Below, piece after piece: positions 1-5,581 of a stretch of 5,581 nucleotides of DNA. A program made the translations under genes and the position numbers. A model generated the notes under the pieces. It was not told the DNA's origin. It did not search any database and saw nothing but the letters and a program-made list of their open reading frames with translations. Source of the stretch: Betaproteobacteria bacterium (GTDB lineage: Bacteria > Pseudomonadota > Gammaproteobacteria > Burkholderiales > SG8-39); NCBI GenBank assembly GCA_947467405.1, contig CANIIN010000217.1, forward strand, positions 1-5,581, read 5' to 3'. Position 1 is the first letter of the stretch. The number at the start of each line of letters is the position of its first letter.

Positions 1-497
1 CGCTGGGCGATGCCACCCAGTTCGCGGCGCGCCTGCACGCGCTGATCGAGCATTCACCGCTGTTCGAGAATTTCAATCTGGCGGAAATCCGGTTGCTGAC
101 GCATTTCATGCAGGTATACAACGCTGCGCCGGAAGTGGCGGTCATTCGCGAGGGGGATGACGGGGATTTCATGATGCTGGTGATCGAGGGGCGCATCGAG
201 GTCATGAAGCAGGATCGCTGGAATGCGCCGCGACTGATCGCCGTGCTTGATCCCGGGCAGACGGTAGGCGAGATGTCCATGATCGACGGGCAACCGCGTT
301 TTGCCAGTTGTATCGCGGTGGAACATTCCACGCTGGCTGTTCTGACGCGGGAGAATCTGGCCAGGATCATTCTGGAGCAGCCCATTCTGGGGGCCAAGAT
401 CCTCATGGAACTGGTGATGATGCTGTCCCAGCGCCTCAGACAAACCAGCGCGCGTCTGGTGAGTTACATGGATCGGGAAGACGAATCCAAGGTCTGA
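1..497 (+). CDS. Cyclic nucleotide-binding domain protein, 5' end outside window
   Basis: The frame is open from base 3 to the TGA at 495-497, giving 164 visible residues with no start, so the N-terminus lies upstream of the window. An internal TTG at 93 could serve as a start but would cut into the fold. The protein reads as a CRP/PKA-type cNMP-binding beta-barrel: an entry helix with HSPLFENFNLAEIRLL, then beta strands with VIREGDDGDFMMLVIEGRIEV, then the phosphate-binding cassette GEMSMIDGQPRFAS (bases 267-308). In this family the cassette Glu and Arg contact the ribose and phosphate of the cyclic nucleotide, and both are present here (codons 270 and 297), so ligand binding is plausible. 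A closing helix (LGAKILMELVMMLSQRLRQTS) is followed almost at once by the stop, so there is no C-terminal helix-turn-helix as in CRP/FNR. It is probably a stand-alone sensor or the tail of a larger protein. Its target is unknown. The fold is confident; the ligand is inferred. Confidence 0.85.
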   Translation, partial: LGDATQFAARLHALIEHSPLFENFNLAEIRLLTHFMQVYNAAPEVAVIREGDDGDFMMLVIEGRIEVMKQDRWNAPRLIAVLDPGQTVGEMSMIDGQPRFASCIAVEHSTLAVLTRENLARIILEQPILGAKILMELVMMLSQRLRQTSARLVSYMDREDESKV

Positions 498-519
498 GGC
501 GGGGGCCGGGGACGGCGTT

Positions 520-549
520 TGACGTCAGCCATGTCACACAAGTACTGAC
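520..549. promoter_or_regulatory. Alternating TGAC/GTCA arms, possible operator
   Basis: Four-base arms occur as TGAC (520-523), GTCA (524-527), GTCA (533-536) and TGAC (546-549). The first, third and fourth arms are each separated by exactly nine bases, a 13-base period, and the first two form the perfect palindrome TGACGTCA. This lies 22-52 bases after the stop of the upstream gene and upstream of the putative tctB promoter, where an activator could bind. The arms are short, so chance is a real alternative, and no known regulator consensus is matched with confidence. Confidence 0.25.
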
Positions 550-570
550 GGAATGCTGAATAGGCGGTAT

Positions 571-600
571 TTTTCAGTTATCTGAAGATTGGTTTATAAG
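571..600 (+). promoter_or_regulatory. Candidate sigma70 promoter for tctBA
   Basis: TATAAG at 595-600 matches the -10 consensus TATAAT at five of six positions. TTTTCA at 571-576 matches TTGACA at four of six, with an 18-base spacer. The region is AT-rich compared with the surrounding GC-rich DNA. Transcription would start near 607, leaving a leader of about 55 bases before the tctB start. The -35 match is weak, which would fit a promoter needing an activator. This is a prediction from motif matching only. Confidence 0.4.
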
Positions 601-608
601 AGCAATCT
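573..608. repeat. Two adjacent inverted repeats over the tctB promoter
   Basis: The first dyad is TTCAG (573-577), loop TTAT, CTGAA (582-586). The second is AGATTG (586-591), 11 bases, CAATCT (603-608). The first sits on the candidate -35 element and the second brackets the candidate -10, so a protein bound to either could control tctBA transcription. A further copy of CTGAA occurs at 556-560. The ATTG-N11-CAAT spacing resembles LysR-type sites (T-N11-A), but that motif is loose. TctCBA operons in enterobacteria are controlled by the TctDE two-component system; no regulator gene is visible here. Confidence 0.4.
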
Positions 609-646
609 GCCGGTTTTTCATGGCAGAATAACGGCGGTCTTTAATT

Positions 647-653
647 AAGGAGG
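647..653 (+). promoter_or_regulatory. Strong ribosome binding site of tctB
   Basis: AAGGAGG is complementary to the 3' end of 16S rRNA and ends eight bases before the ATG at 662. It fixes the tctB start and suggests efficient translation of the first gene of the operon. Confidence 0.85.
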
Positions 654-661
654 AGTCTTTC

Positions 662-1261
662 ATGCAAATAAAAAACGGCAAGGACTTTTGGGCTGGGCTC
701 ATGTACTTGGCATTTGGTGCCGCGTTCATGCTCGTCGCCCGGAACTATGCCATGGGGTCGGCGCTGCGGATGGGCCCGGCTTATTTTCCAACAGTACTCG
801 GTGGCATTCTGGTGGTGTTGGGATTGACCGTCTTCGTACGGTCGTTCACTTCGCACATCATCCATTCCTGGCGCATTTTCAAGTTCAACTTCAGGACCTT
901 CATCCCGGCGGTGGTCATCGGCATACCGGCGTTTATGTGGCAGAAGGAAATGTATGCCGCCGGCGGCCAGTGGCTGGTCTATGCCGTCAACGGTGCCGGC
1001 ATCCTGCTGTTCTTTGCTTCGTTCGGCAAACGCTCGTTGTTCCAGATCCTGGTGATGACCATCCTTTTCGGCTACATGCTGAAACCGCTGGGCCTGGTGA
1101 TCTCGACCATCGTGCTGATCCTGGGTGCTGCGAAAGCAGGGCATGAGTTCAAGTTCAAGGAAGTGGCGATCATGGCGGTCGTGCTGGCCATCTTCTCCTC
1201 CCTGGCGTTCGTCAAGGGACTGGGCTTGCCGTTTCCGATCTGGCCGGACTTGGGGAATTAA
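662..1261 (+). CDS. tctB: TctB, small membrane subunit of tripartite tricarboxylate transporter
   Basis: This 199-residue protein matches the TctB family: a short polar N-terminus with DFWAGL (8-13), a first hydrophobic helix (about 11-26), the family-typical GSALRMGPAYFP (32-43), then a second helix (about 44-60). Further hydrophobic segments lie near 80-93, 103-120, 126-154 and 167-184, and the C-terminus GLPFPIWP is characteristic. It is slightly longer than many TctB proteins. TctB is the poorly conserved small inner-membrane partner of TctA; together with the periplasmic receptor TctC it imports carboxylates such as citrate, driven by a sodium or proton gradient. The substrate cannot be read from this subunit. 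The start is set by an AAGGAGG eight bases upstream. The gene ends three bases before tctA, so the two are co-transcribed and probably translationally coupled. It appears intact. Confidence 0.9.
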   Translation: MQIKNGKDFWAGLMYLAFGAAFMLVARNYAMGSALRMGPAYFPTVLGGILVVLGLTVFVRSFTSHIIHSWRIFKFNFRTFIPAVVIGIPAFMWQKEMYAAGGQWLVYAVNGAGILLFFASFGKRSLFQILVMTILFGYMLKPLGLVISTIVLILGAAKAGHEFKFKEVAIMAVVLAIFSSLAFVKGLGLPFPIWPDLGN

Positions 1262-1264
1262 TCC

Positions 1265-2773
1265 ATGGAACTCTTACATAACCTCGCAATCGGCTTTGGC
1301 GTCGCACTGACGCTGACCAACCTGTGGTACGCGTTCATTGGCTGCCTGCTCGGCACGCTGATCGGCGTACTTCCCGGCATCGGGCCTTTGGCCACGATCG
1401 CCATGCTGCTGCCCGTGACCTTCACGCTCAACCCGACCTCGGCGTTGATCATGCTGGCCGGCATCTACTACGGCGCCCAGTACGGCGGTTCGACCACGGC
1501 CATCCTGGTGAACATTCCGGGTGAAACCTCCTCGGCCATCACCACGCTGGACGGCTACCAGATGGCAAGGCAGGGGCGTGCAGGTCCTGCGCTCGGTATC
1601 GCCGCCATCGGTTCGTTCATCGCCGGATCGATTGCCACCCTGGTGATCGCCGTCGCGGCGCCTCCCCTGGCTGAAGTGGCACTGAAGTTCGGTCCTGCCG
1701 AATACTTCTCGCTGATGGTGCTCGGTCTGGTCGGCGCGGTGGTGCTGGCGCACGGCTCGGTGCTCAAGGCCATCGCCATGATCATCCTCGGCCTGCTGTT
1801 CGGACTGGTCGGAACCGATGTGAACTCCGGTGTCGCGCGCTTCTCTTTCGGCGTGTCGGAGCTGACTGACGGCCTCGGCTTTGTCGGCATCGCCATGGGT
1901 ATGTTCGGCTACGGCGAAATCATCCTGAACCTCGAGAAGGGTCAGGAAACGGAAGAAGTCTTCACCGCCAAGGTCGGCAAGTTGCTGCCGAGCTGGGATG
2001 AGTTCAAGTACTGCACGCCGTCCATCATTCGCGGCACGGTGTTGGGCTCGCTGCTCGGTATCCTGCCTGGCGGTGGTGCATTGCTGGCGGCTTTTGCGGC
2101 CTACGCGGTGGAAAAGAAGTTGACCAATGATCGCGAGAAGTTCGGCGAAGGCAACATCCGCGGCGTGGCGGGACCGGAGTCGGCCAACAACGCCGGCGCC
2201 CAGACCTCGTTCATCCCGATGCTGACGCTGGGCATTCCGTCCAACGCCATCATGGCGCTGATGATCGGCGCGATGATGATCCAGGGTATCGCCCCCGGAC
2301 CGCAGGTGATGACGGAACGTCCGCAACTGTTCTGGGGCATGATCGCCAGCATGTGGGTGGGTAACGCGATGCTGGTGGTTCTGAACCTGCCGCTGGTGGG
2401 GATGTGGATCAAGCTGCTGACCATTCCCTACCGCATCCTGTTCCCGTCGATCCTGCTGTTCTGCACGATCGGTGTGTACTCGGTGCAGAACAGCGCCTTC
2501 GACTCCATCCTGACTGCACTGTTCGGCCTGTTCGGCTACATCTGCGTCAAGACCGAGAGCGAGCCCGCCCCGATGCTGCTGGGTTACATCCTCGGACCAC
2601 TGATGGAGGAGAACCTGCGGCGGGCCATGCTGCTGTCGCGCGGTGATCCGATCGTGTTCTTCCAGCGCCCGATCAGCGCAGTGATGCTCGTTCTGGCCAT
2701 CCTGCTGCTGCTGATCATCGTGCTGCCGAACGTGCGGAAGACGCGCGAGGAAGCATTCGTCGAAGAAGACTGA
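1265..2773 (+). CDS. tctA: TctA, large membrane subunit of tripartite tricarboxylate transporter
   Basis: This 502-residue protein has the family's normal length and shows its conserved blocks: GTLIGVLPGIGP (30-41), followed by YYGAQYGGSTTAILVNIPGE (68-87), then LPGGG (267-271), GPESANNA (303-310) and GIPSNA (323-328). The two glycine/proline-rich halves, each with an LPG element, reflect the internal repeat known for TctA. About a dozen hydrophobic segments span the protein, and the charged tail (RKTREEAFVEED) is probably cytoplasmic. TctA forms the transport channel for carboxylates delivered by a TctC receptor. Its start at 1265 has a moderate Shine-Dalgarno, GGGGAA (1252-1257), inside the end of tctB, with only three bases between the genes. 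No tctC follows; a terminator lies 17 bases after the stop. The family call is very secure. The substrate (citrate, another tricarboxylate, a dicarboxylate or an aromatic acid) is open. Confidence 0.96.
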   Translation: MELLHNLAIGFGVALTLTNLWYAFIGCLLGTLIGVLPGIGPLATIAMLLPVTFTLNPTSALIMLAGIYYGAQYGGSTTAILVNIPGETSSAITTLDGYQMARQGRAGPALGIAAIGSFIAGSIATLVIAVAAPPLAEVALKFGPAEYFSLMVLGLVGAVVLAHGSVLKAIAMIILGLLFGLVGTDVNSGVARFSFGVSELTDGLGFVGIAMGMFGYGEIILNLEKGQETEEVFTAKVGKLLPSWDEFKYCTPSIIRGTVLGSLLGILPGGGALLAAFAAYAVEKKLTNDREKFGEGNIRGVAGPESANNAGAQTSFIPMLTLGIPSNAIMALMIGAMMIQGIAPGPQVMTERPQLFWGMIASMWVGNAMLVVLNLPLVGMWIKLLTIPYRILFPSILLFCTIGVYSVQNSAFDSILTALFGLFGYICVKTESEPAPMLLGYILGPLMEENLRRAMLLSRGDPIVFFQRPISAVMLVLAILLLLIIVLPNVRKTREEAFVEED

Positions 2774-2790
2774 GCGACGCGTGGTTTCAA

Positions 2791-2822
2791 AAAAAGGGAC
2801 GCAGATTTCTGCGTCCCTTTTT
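2791..2822. terminator. Bidirectional intrinsic terminator between convergent genes
   Basis: Bases 2791-2805 are perfectly complementary to 2808-2822 around the core GGGACGCAG / CTGCGTCCC. The GC core carries a T run (2818-2822) on its plus-strand 3' side and an A run (2789-2795) on the other side, which reads as seven Ts on the minus strand. The hairpin can therefore end both tctBA transcripts (stop at 2773) and the minus-strand adenosyltransferase transcript (stop at 2872). The tip is probably an open four-base loop, since the fully paired form would leave only two bases. Confidence 0.93.
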
Positions 2823-2871
2823 CTTTGGCGCTGCGGTTTCCTGCTATGTGCCGGTGCCGTCGCGCTTCCGT

Positions 2872-3456
2872 TCAGCGATGGCGGCCCTGCACCCAGAGCA
2901 CGTCCGTCCCGGGCGCATCGTGGAGACGGTTGAGTACCCGGCCCATGACGAACAGCAGGTCCGACAGGCGATTGAGGTAGACACGCGACGCATCGCTGAC
3001 CGGTTGTTCCCGGGCCAGCGTCACGACGGTGCGCTCGGCGCGGCGGCAGATGGTGCGTGCCAGGTGCGCCATGGCAGCAGCCCGCGTGCCGCCCGGCAGA
3101 ATGAATTCCTTCAGCGGGGGCAGGTCGGCATTGAGGCGGTCCACCAGCGCTTCCAGGCGCTTGGTCTGTGCCTCGGTGATGCTGGTGTGGCCGGGAATGC
3201 TCAGTTCGCCGCCGAGATCGAACAGGTCATGCTGGATGGCGGTCAGGGCATCGTGCACCATGTTCCCGGGAAGATCGGCTTCGCCGCTTGCCGCAGGCAA
3301 TTCCGCAATCAGCACGCCGATGCACGAGTTCAGTTCGTCCACGTCGCCCAGGGCGGCCACGCGCAGGTCATCCTTGGGCACGCGCGAGCCGTCGCCGAGG
3401 CCGGTTTCGCCAGCGTCGCCGGTGCGGGTGTAGATCTTGGTGAGGCGATGTCCCAT
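2872..3456 (-). CDS. PduO-type cob(I)alamin (corrinoid) adenosyltransferase
   Basis: This 194-residue protein transfers the adenosyl group of ATP to cob(I)alamin or cob(I)yrinic acid a,c-diamide, making adenosylcobalamin and triphosphate in the cytosol. The N-terminal ATP-binding block is clear: KIYTRTGDAGETGLGDG (7-23), then DDLRVAALGDVDELN (29-43). Later come FILPGG (118-123) and the active-site helix RTICRRAER (134-142), whose Arg138, Arg139 and Glu141 align with residues essential in human MMAB. YLNRLSDLLFVMGR (160-173) closes the trimeric helical bundle. The length is that of single-domain PduO proteins, without the C-terminal domain of Salmonella PduO. I chose the ATG at 3456 because MGHRL is the family's usual beginning; an in-frame GTG at 3495 would add 13 residues of non-family sequence. 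No strong Shine-Dalgarno precedes the ATG. No B12-dependent enzyme or other cobalamin gene is in the window. Confidence 0.95.
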   Translation of the reverse strand: MGHRLTKIYTRTGDAGETGLGDGSRVPKDDLRVAALGDVDELNSCIGVLIAELPAASGEADLPGNMVHDALTAIQHDLFDLGGELSIPGHTSITEAQTKRLEALVDRLNADLPPLKEFILPGGTRAAAMAHLARTICRRAERTVVTLAREQPVSDASRVYLNRLSDLLFVMGRVLNRLHDAPGTDVLWVQGRHR

Positions 3457-3593
3457 GGCGTCATTCGTAGTGATGAAGGCGAAGCAATATATCACGCGTC
3501 ATTGGTCTGCCCGGCGGCCTGCTAACATCCTGACTCGCCGTCCGGAATCTCTTCGCGGCGGTCACAATCAGGACTCACCATCAGAAAGCCCGC
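3457..3593. promoter_or_regulatory. Divergent intergenic region with probable promoters
   Basis: These 137 bases separate the minus-strand adenosyltransferase from the plus-strand fusion gene, so they should hold a promoter in each direction. On the minus strand TATATT (3491-3486) is a reasonable -10 about 30 bases before the ATG, without a convincing -35. On the plus strand TAACAT (3523-3528) is a weak -10 with only a poor TTGGTC (3502-3507) upstream. No clear Shine-Dalgarno precedes the ATG at 3594. I see no B12-box or riboswitch fold, and the space before either gene is short for a cobalamin riboswitch. Confidence 0.3.
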
Positions 3594-5581
3594 ATGAGAC
3601 CTGCCCGGTTGGCATTGATCGTTGTCGTCGCCGTGCTCATCGCGATGTTCCTCGCGTTCGACCTCGGGCGCTATCTGAGCATCGACTTTCTGCGGACCAG
3701 TCAGGCCGCCATCGCAACGGCCTACGCGCAGCACCCGCTTCTGACCTCGGCGGCCTATTTCGGCATTTATGTTCTGATCGCCGCCCTGTCGATTCCGGGG
3801 GCGACGATTCTCACCTTGGGCGGCGGCGCCATATTCGGTCTCTTGTGGGGAACCGTCCTGGTGTCCTTTGCGTCGACCATCGGGGCGACGCTGGCATTCC
3901 TGGCCAGCCGTTTCCTGTTTCGGCAAGCCGTGCGCGCGGCGTTCAGCAGGCGGGTCGAGGCCATCGACGCCGGTATCGCGCGGGACGGTGCGTTCTACCT
4001 GTTCGCACTGCGCCTGGTGCCGGTTTTTCCGTTCTTCCTGGTCAACCTCGCCATGGGCCTGACCGCACTGCCGGTGCGCACTTTTTACTGGGTCAGCCAG
4101 GTCGGCACCTTGCTCGGCACGCTGGTCTACATCAATGCCGGCACGCAACTGGCGCAGATCGATTCGGTGCGCGGACTGCTGTCCCCGGGACTGATCGCCT
4201 CATTCGTCGTGCTGGGTTTCTTTCCGCTCATTGCCAGGAGGGTCGTGACCATGCTGCAGTCGCGTCGTGTTTATTCGAAGTGGCAGCGTCCCCGGCAGTT
4301 CGATCGCAACCTGATCGTCATCGGCGCCGGTTCGGCCGGCCTGGTATCGGCCTATATCGCGGCGGCGGTTAAGGCGAAGGTCACGCTCGTCGAAAAGCAT
4401 CGCATGGGCGGCGATTGCCTCAATACCGGTTGCGTGCCGTCGAAGGCGCTGATCCGCACGGCGCGCTTTCTGGCGCAGGCGCGGCGCGTGCAGGCTATCG
4501 GCCTGCGTTCGGCGACGGTGGACTTCGATTTTGGCGAGGTCATGGAACGGGTGCAAAAGGTCGTGGCCGACATCGAACCTCACGACTCCGTGGAGCGCTA
4601 CACGTCGCTAGGCGTGGAATGCCTGCAGGGCGAGGCGCGCATGGTCTCGCCGTGGAGTGTCGAGATTCGCAGCCCGTCGGGCGAGGTCCGGACCCTCACC
4701 ACGCGGTCCATCGTGATCGCCGCCGGGGCGCGGCCATTCATACCGCCGATTCCCGGCATCGATGACGTGGATGTCCTGACCTCCGACAACATCTGGGGAC
4801 TGCGCCAGTTGCCGCGTCGCCTGGTGGTGCTGGGCGGCGGGCCGATCGGTTGCGAACTGGCGCAGTGCTTCGCGCGCCTGGGTTCGGACGTCACGCAGGT
4901 CGAAATGCTGCCGCGGCTGATGATTCGCGAAGACCCGGAGGTGTCCGCACTGGTCGAGCGTCGCTTCCGGGACGAGGGCGTGCGCGTGCTGACCGGCCAC
5001 AAGGCCTTGCGCTTCGTCACGGCAGGTGGCCGCAAGCAACTGATCGCCGAGCATCAGGGGCAGGAGGTGGTGATCGAATTCGACGCCGTGCTGTGCGCCG
5101 TCGGACGCGTTGCCAATACATCCGGATACGGGCTCGAGGAACTGGGCATTCCCGTCACGAAACAGCGCACGGTCGAAGTGAACGAATTCCTGCAGACCGT
5201 CTATCCCAACATCCTCGCCTGTGGCGACGTGGCCGGTCCCTACCAATTCACGCACACCGCCGCGCACACCGCCTGGTATGCCGCGGTCAACGGGCTGTTC
5301 GGCGGATTCAAGCGCTTCAAGGTGGATTATTCCGTCGTGCCCTGGGCCACGTTCACCGAACCCGAAGTGGCGCGCGTCGGCTTGAACGAGACCGAGGCGC
5401 GCGAACAGGGCATTGCCTTCGAAGTGACGACCTACGACATTGGCGATCTGGATCGCGCCATCGCCGATGACGAGGCATACGGCTTCGTGAAAGTGCTGAC
5501 GGTACCCGGCAAGGATCGCGTGCTGGGAGCCACCATCGTCGGCGAGCATGCCGGTGAGCTCATAGGCGAGTTCATTACCGC
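3594..5581 (+). CDS. TVP38/TMEM64 (DedA-like) membrane domain fused to FAD-dependent pyridine nucleotide-disulfide oxidoreductase, 3' end outside window
   Basis: One open frame runs from the ATG at 3594 past the window edge (662 complete codons). Residues 1-215 form a VTT/SNARE-associated domain: a first helix (5-22), hydrophobic segments near 49-67, 72-103, 133-160 and 163-182, and a last helix (199-214). The family features are GGGAIFG (76-82) and RLVPVFPFF with Asn (140-151). A basic linker (215-239) leads into a class I flavoprotein disulfide reductase related to mercuric reductase and dihydrolipoamide dehydrogenase. That part has FAD motif GAGSAG (244-249), the redox disulfide CLNTGC (Cys275, Cys280) followed by VPSKAL, NAD(P) motif GGGPIG (414-419) with Glu437 ending the next strand, second FAD motif ACGDVAG (542-548), and the start of the dimerization domain (VPWATFTEPEVARVGL, from 582). 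The C-terminal His-Glu pair lies beyond the window. It is probably a membrane-anchored, cytosol-facing NAD(P)H-dependent reductase. The substrate is unknown. No upstream start in this frame is nearby. Confidence 0.93.
   Translation, partial: MRPARLALIVVVAVLIAMFLAFDLGRYLSIDFLRTSQAAIATAYAQHPLLTSAAYFGIYVLIAALSIPGATILTLGGGAIFGLLWGTVLVSFASTIGATLAFLASRFLFRQAVRAAFSRRVEAIDAGIARDGAFYLFALRLVPVFPFFLVNLAMGLTALPVRTFYWVSQVGTLLGTLVYINAGTQLAQIDSVRGLLSPGLIASFVVLGFFPLIARRVVTMLQSRRVYSKWQRPRQFDRNLIVIGAGSAGLVSAYIAAAVKAKVTLVEKHRMGGDCLNTGCVPSKALIRTARFLAQARRVQAIGLRSATVDFDFGEVMERVQKVVADIEPHDSVERYTSLGVECLQGEARMVSPWSVEIRSPSGEVRTLTTRSIVIAAGARPFIPPIPGIDDVDVLTSDNIWGLRQLPRRLVVLGGGPIGCELAQCFARLGSDVTQVEMLPRLMIREDPEVSALVERRFRDEGVRVLTGHKALRFVTAGGRKQLIAEHQGQEVVIEFDAVLCAVGRVANTSGYGLEELGIPVTKQRTVEVNEFLQTVYPNILACGDVAGPYQFTHTAAHTAWYAAVNGLFGGFKRFKVDYSVVPWATFTEPEVARVGLNETEAREQGIAFEVTTYDIGDLDRAIADDEAYGFVKVLTVPGKDRVLGATIVGEHAGELIGEFIT

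Noticed and set aside
520..540. A CRP-type site, suggested by TGTCACA beside a cyclic-nucleotide-binding gene.
   Set aside because: It lacks the symmetrical TGTGA-N6-TCACA arrangement; only one half is partly matched.
1274..2326. A 350-codon open frame on the minus strand opposite tctA.
   Set aside because: It lies wholly inside the well-supported tctA gene and reads as His/Arg/Gln/Asp-rich low-complexity protein with no family resemblance. This is typical of antisense frames in GC-rich coding DNA.
3457..3495. An upstream GTG start for the adenosyltransferase, adding 13 residues.
   Set aside because: The extra residues do not look like the family, whose members begin at MGHRL. The GTG also overlaps the most likely -10 element.
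2848..3525. A 225-codon plus-strand frame opposite the adenosyltransferase.
   Set aside because: The minus strand encodes a full-length conserved adenosyltransferase. The plus frame has no recognisable motif and starts right after the terminator.
3457..3593. A cobalamin riboswitch before the adenosyltransferase.
   Set aside because: No B12-box-like sequence or multi-stem fold is apparent, and the region is short for such an element.
3437..4372. A 311-codon plus-strand frame overlapping the membrane domain of the fusion.
   Set aside because: It is in a different frame from the VTT domain and reads as Arg/His/Gly-rich sequence without membrane segments. The frame starting at 3594 has the conserved motifs.
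4608..5549. A 313-codon minus-strand frame opposite the oxidoreductase.
   Set aside because: The plus strand carries clear flavoprotein motifs throughout this stretch. The minus-strand product has no recognisable domain and is compositionally an antisense shadow.
4323..5581. Calling the flavoprotein a mercuric reductase (MerA).
   Set aside because: The CxxxxC pair is shared by the whole superfamily. There is no N-terminal heavy-metal-binding domain and no mer genes nearby, and the C-terminal cysteines diagnostic of MerA would lie beyond the window.

Overview
The window (5581 bases, GC-rich, with strong G/C preference at third codon positions) looks like a proteobacterial chromosome. The most likely source is a beta- or gammaproteobacterium, judging from the pairing of a TctA/TctB transporter, a PduO-type corrinoid adenosyltransferase and a TVP38-FAD oxidoreductase fusion. 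I cannot name a genus. Genes are tightly packed, with no tRNA, rRNA, insertion sequence or CRISPR array visible.

Layout. (1) Bases 1-497, plus strand: the C-terminal part of a small protein with a cyclic-nucleotide-binding fold and no visible DNA-binding domain. (2) Bases 498-661: a leader with repeated TGAC/GTCA arms, two adjacent inverted repeats over a plausible sigma70 promoter, and a strong Shine-Dalgarno. (3) Bases 662-2773: a two-gene operon, tctB-tctA, encoding the small and large membrane subunits of a tripartite tricarboxylate transporter. The periplasmic binding protein TctC is not in the window. (4) Bases 2791-2822: a near-perfect hairpin with an A run on one side and a T run on the other, a bidirectional terminator for the converging tctA and adenosyltransferase genes. 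(5) Bases 2872-3456, minus strand: PduO-type ATP:cob(I)alamin adenosyltransferase. (6) Bases 3457-3593: a short divergent intergenic region. (7) Base 3594 to the window end, plus strand: one uninterrupted reading frame joining an N-terminal TVP38/TMEM64 (DedA-like, VTT) membrane domain to a class I pyridine nucleotide-disulfide oxidoreductase. The gene is cut by the window edge before the C-terminal catalytic histidine region.

How the genes work together. TctB and TctA form one sodium- or proton-driven carboxylate uptake unit and must borrow a TctC-type receptor encoded elsewhere. The adenosyltransferase and the membrane-anchored flavoprotein are divergently transcribed. Cobalamin must be reduced to the cob(I) state before adenosylation, so a nearby flavin reductase is suggestive, but nothing in the sequence shows that they cooperate. 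The most unusual item is the membrane-flavoenzyme fusion. This architecture is known from annotated proteobacterial genomes, but as far as I know its substrate is not established. I see no clearly new multi-gene system here.
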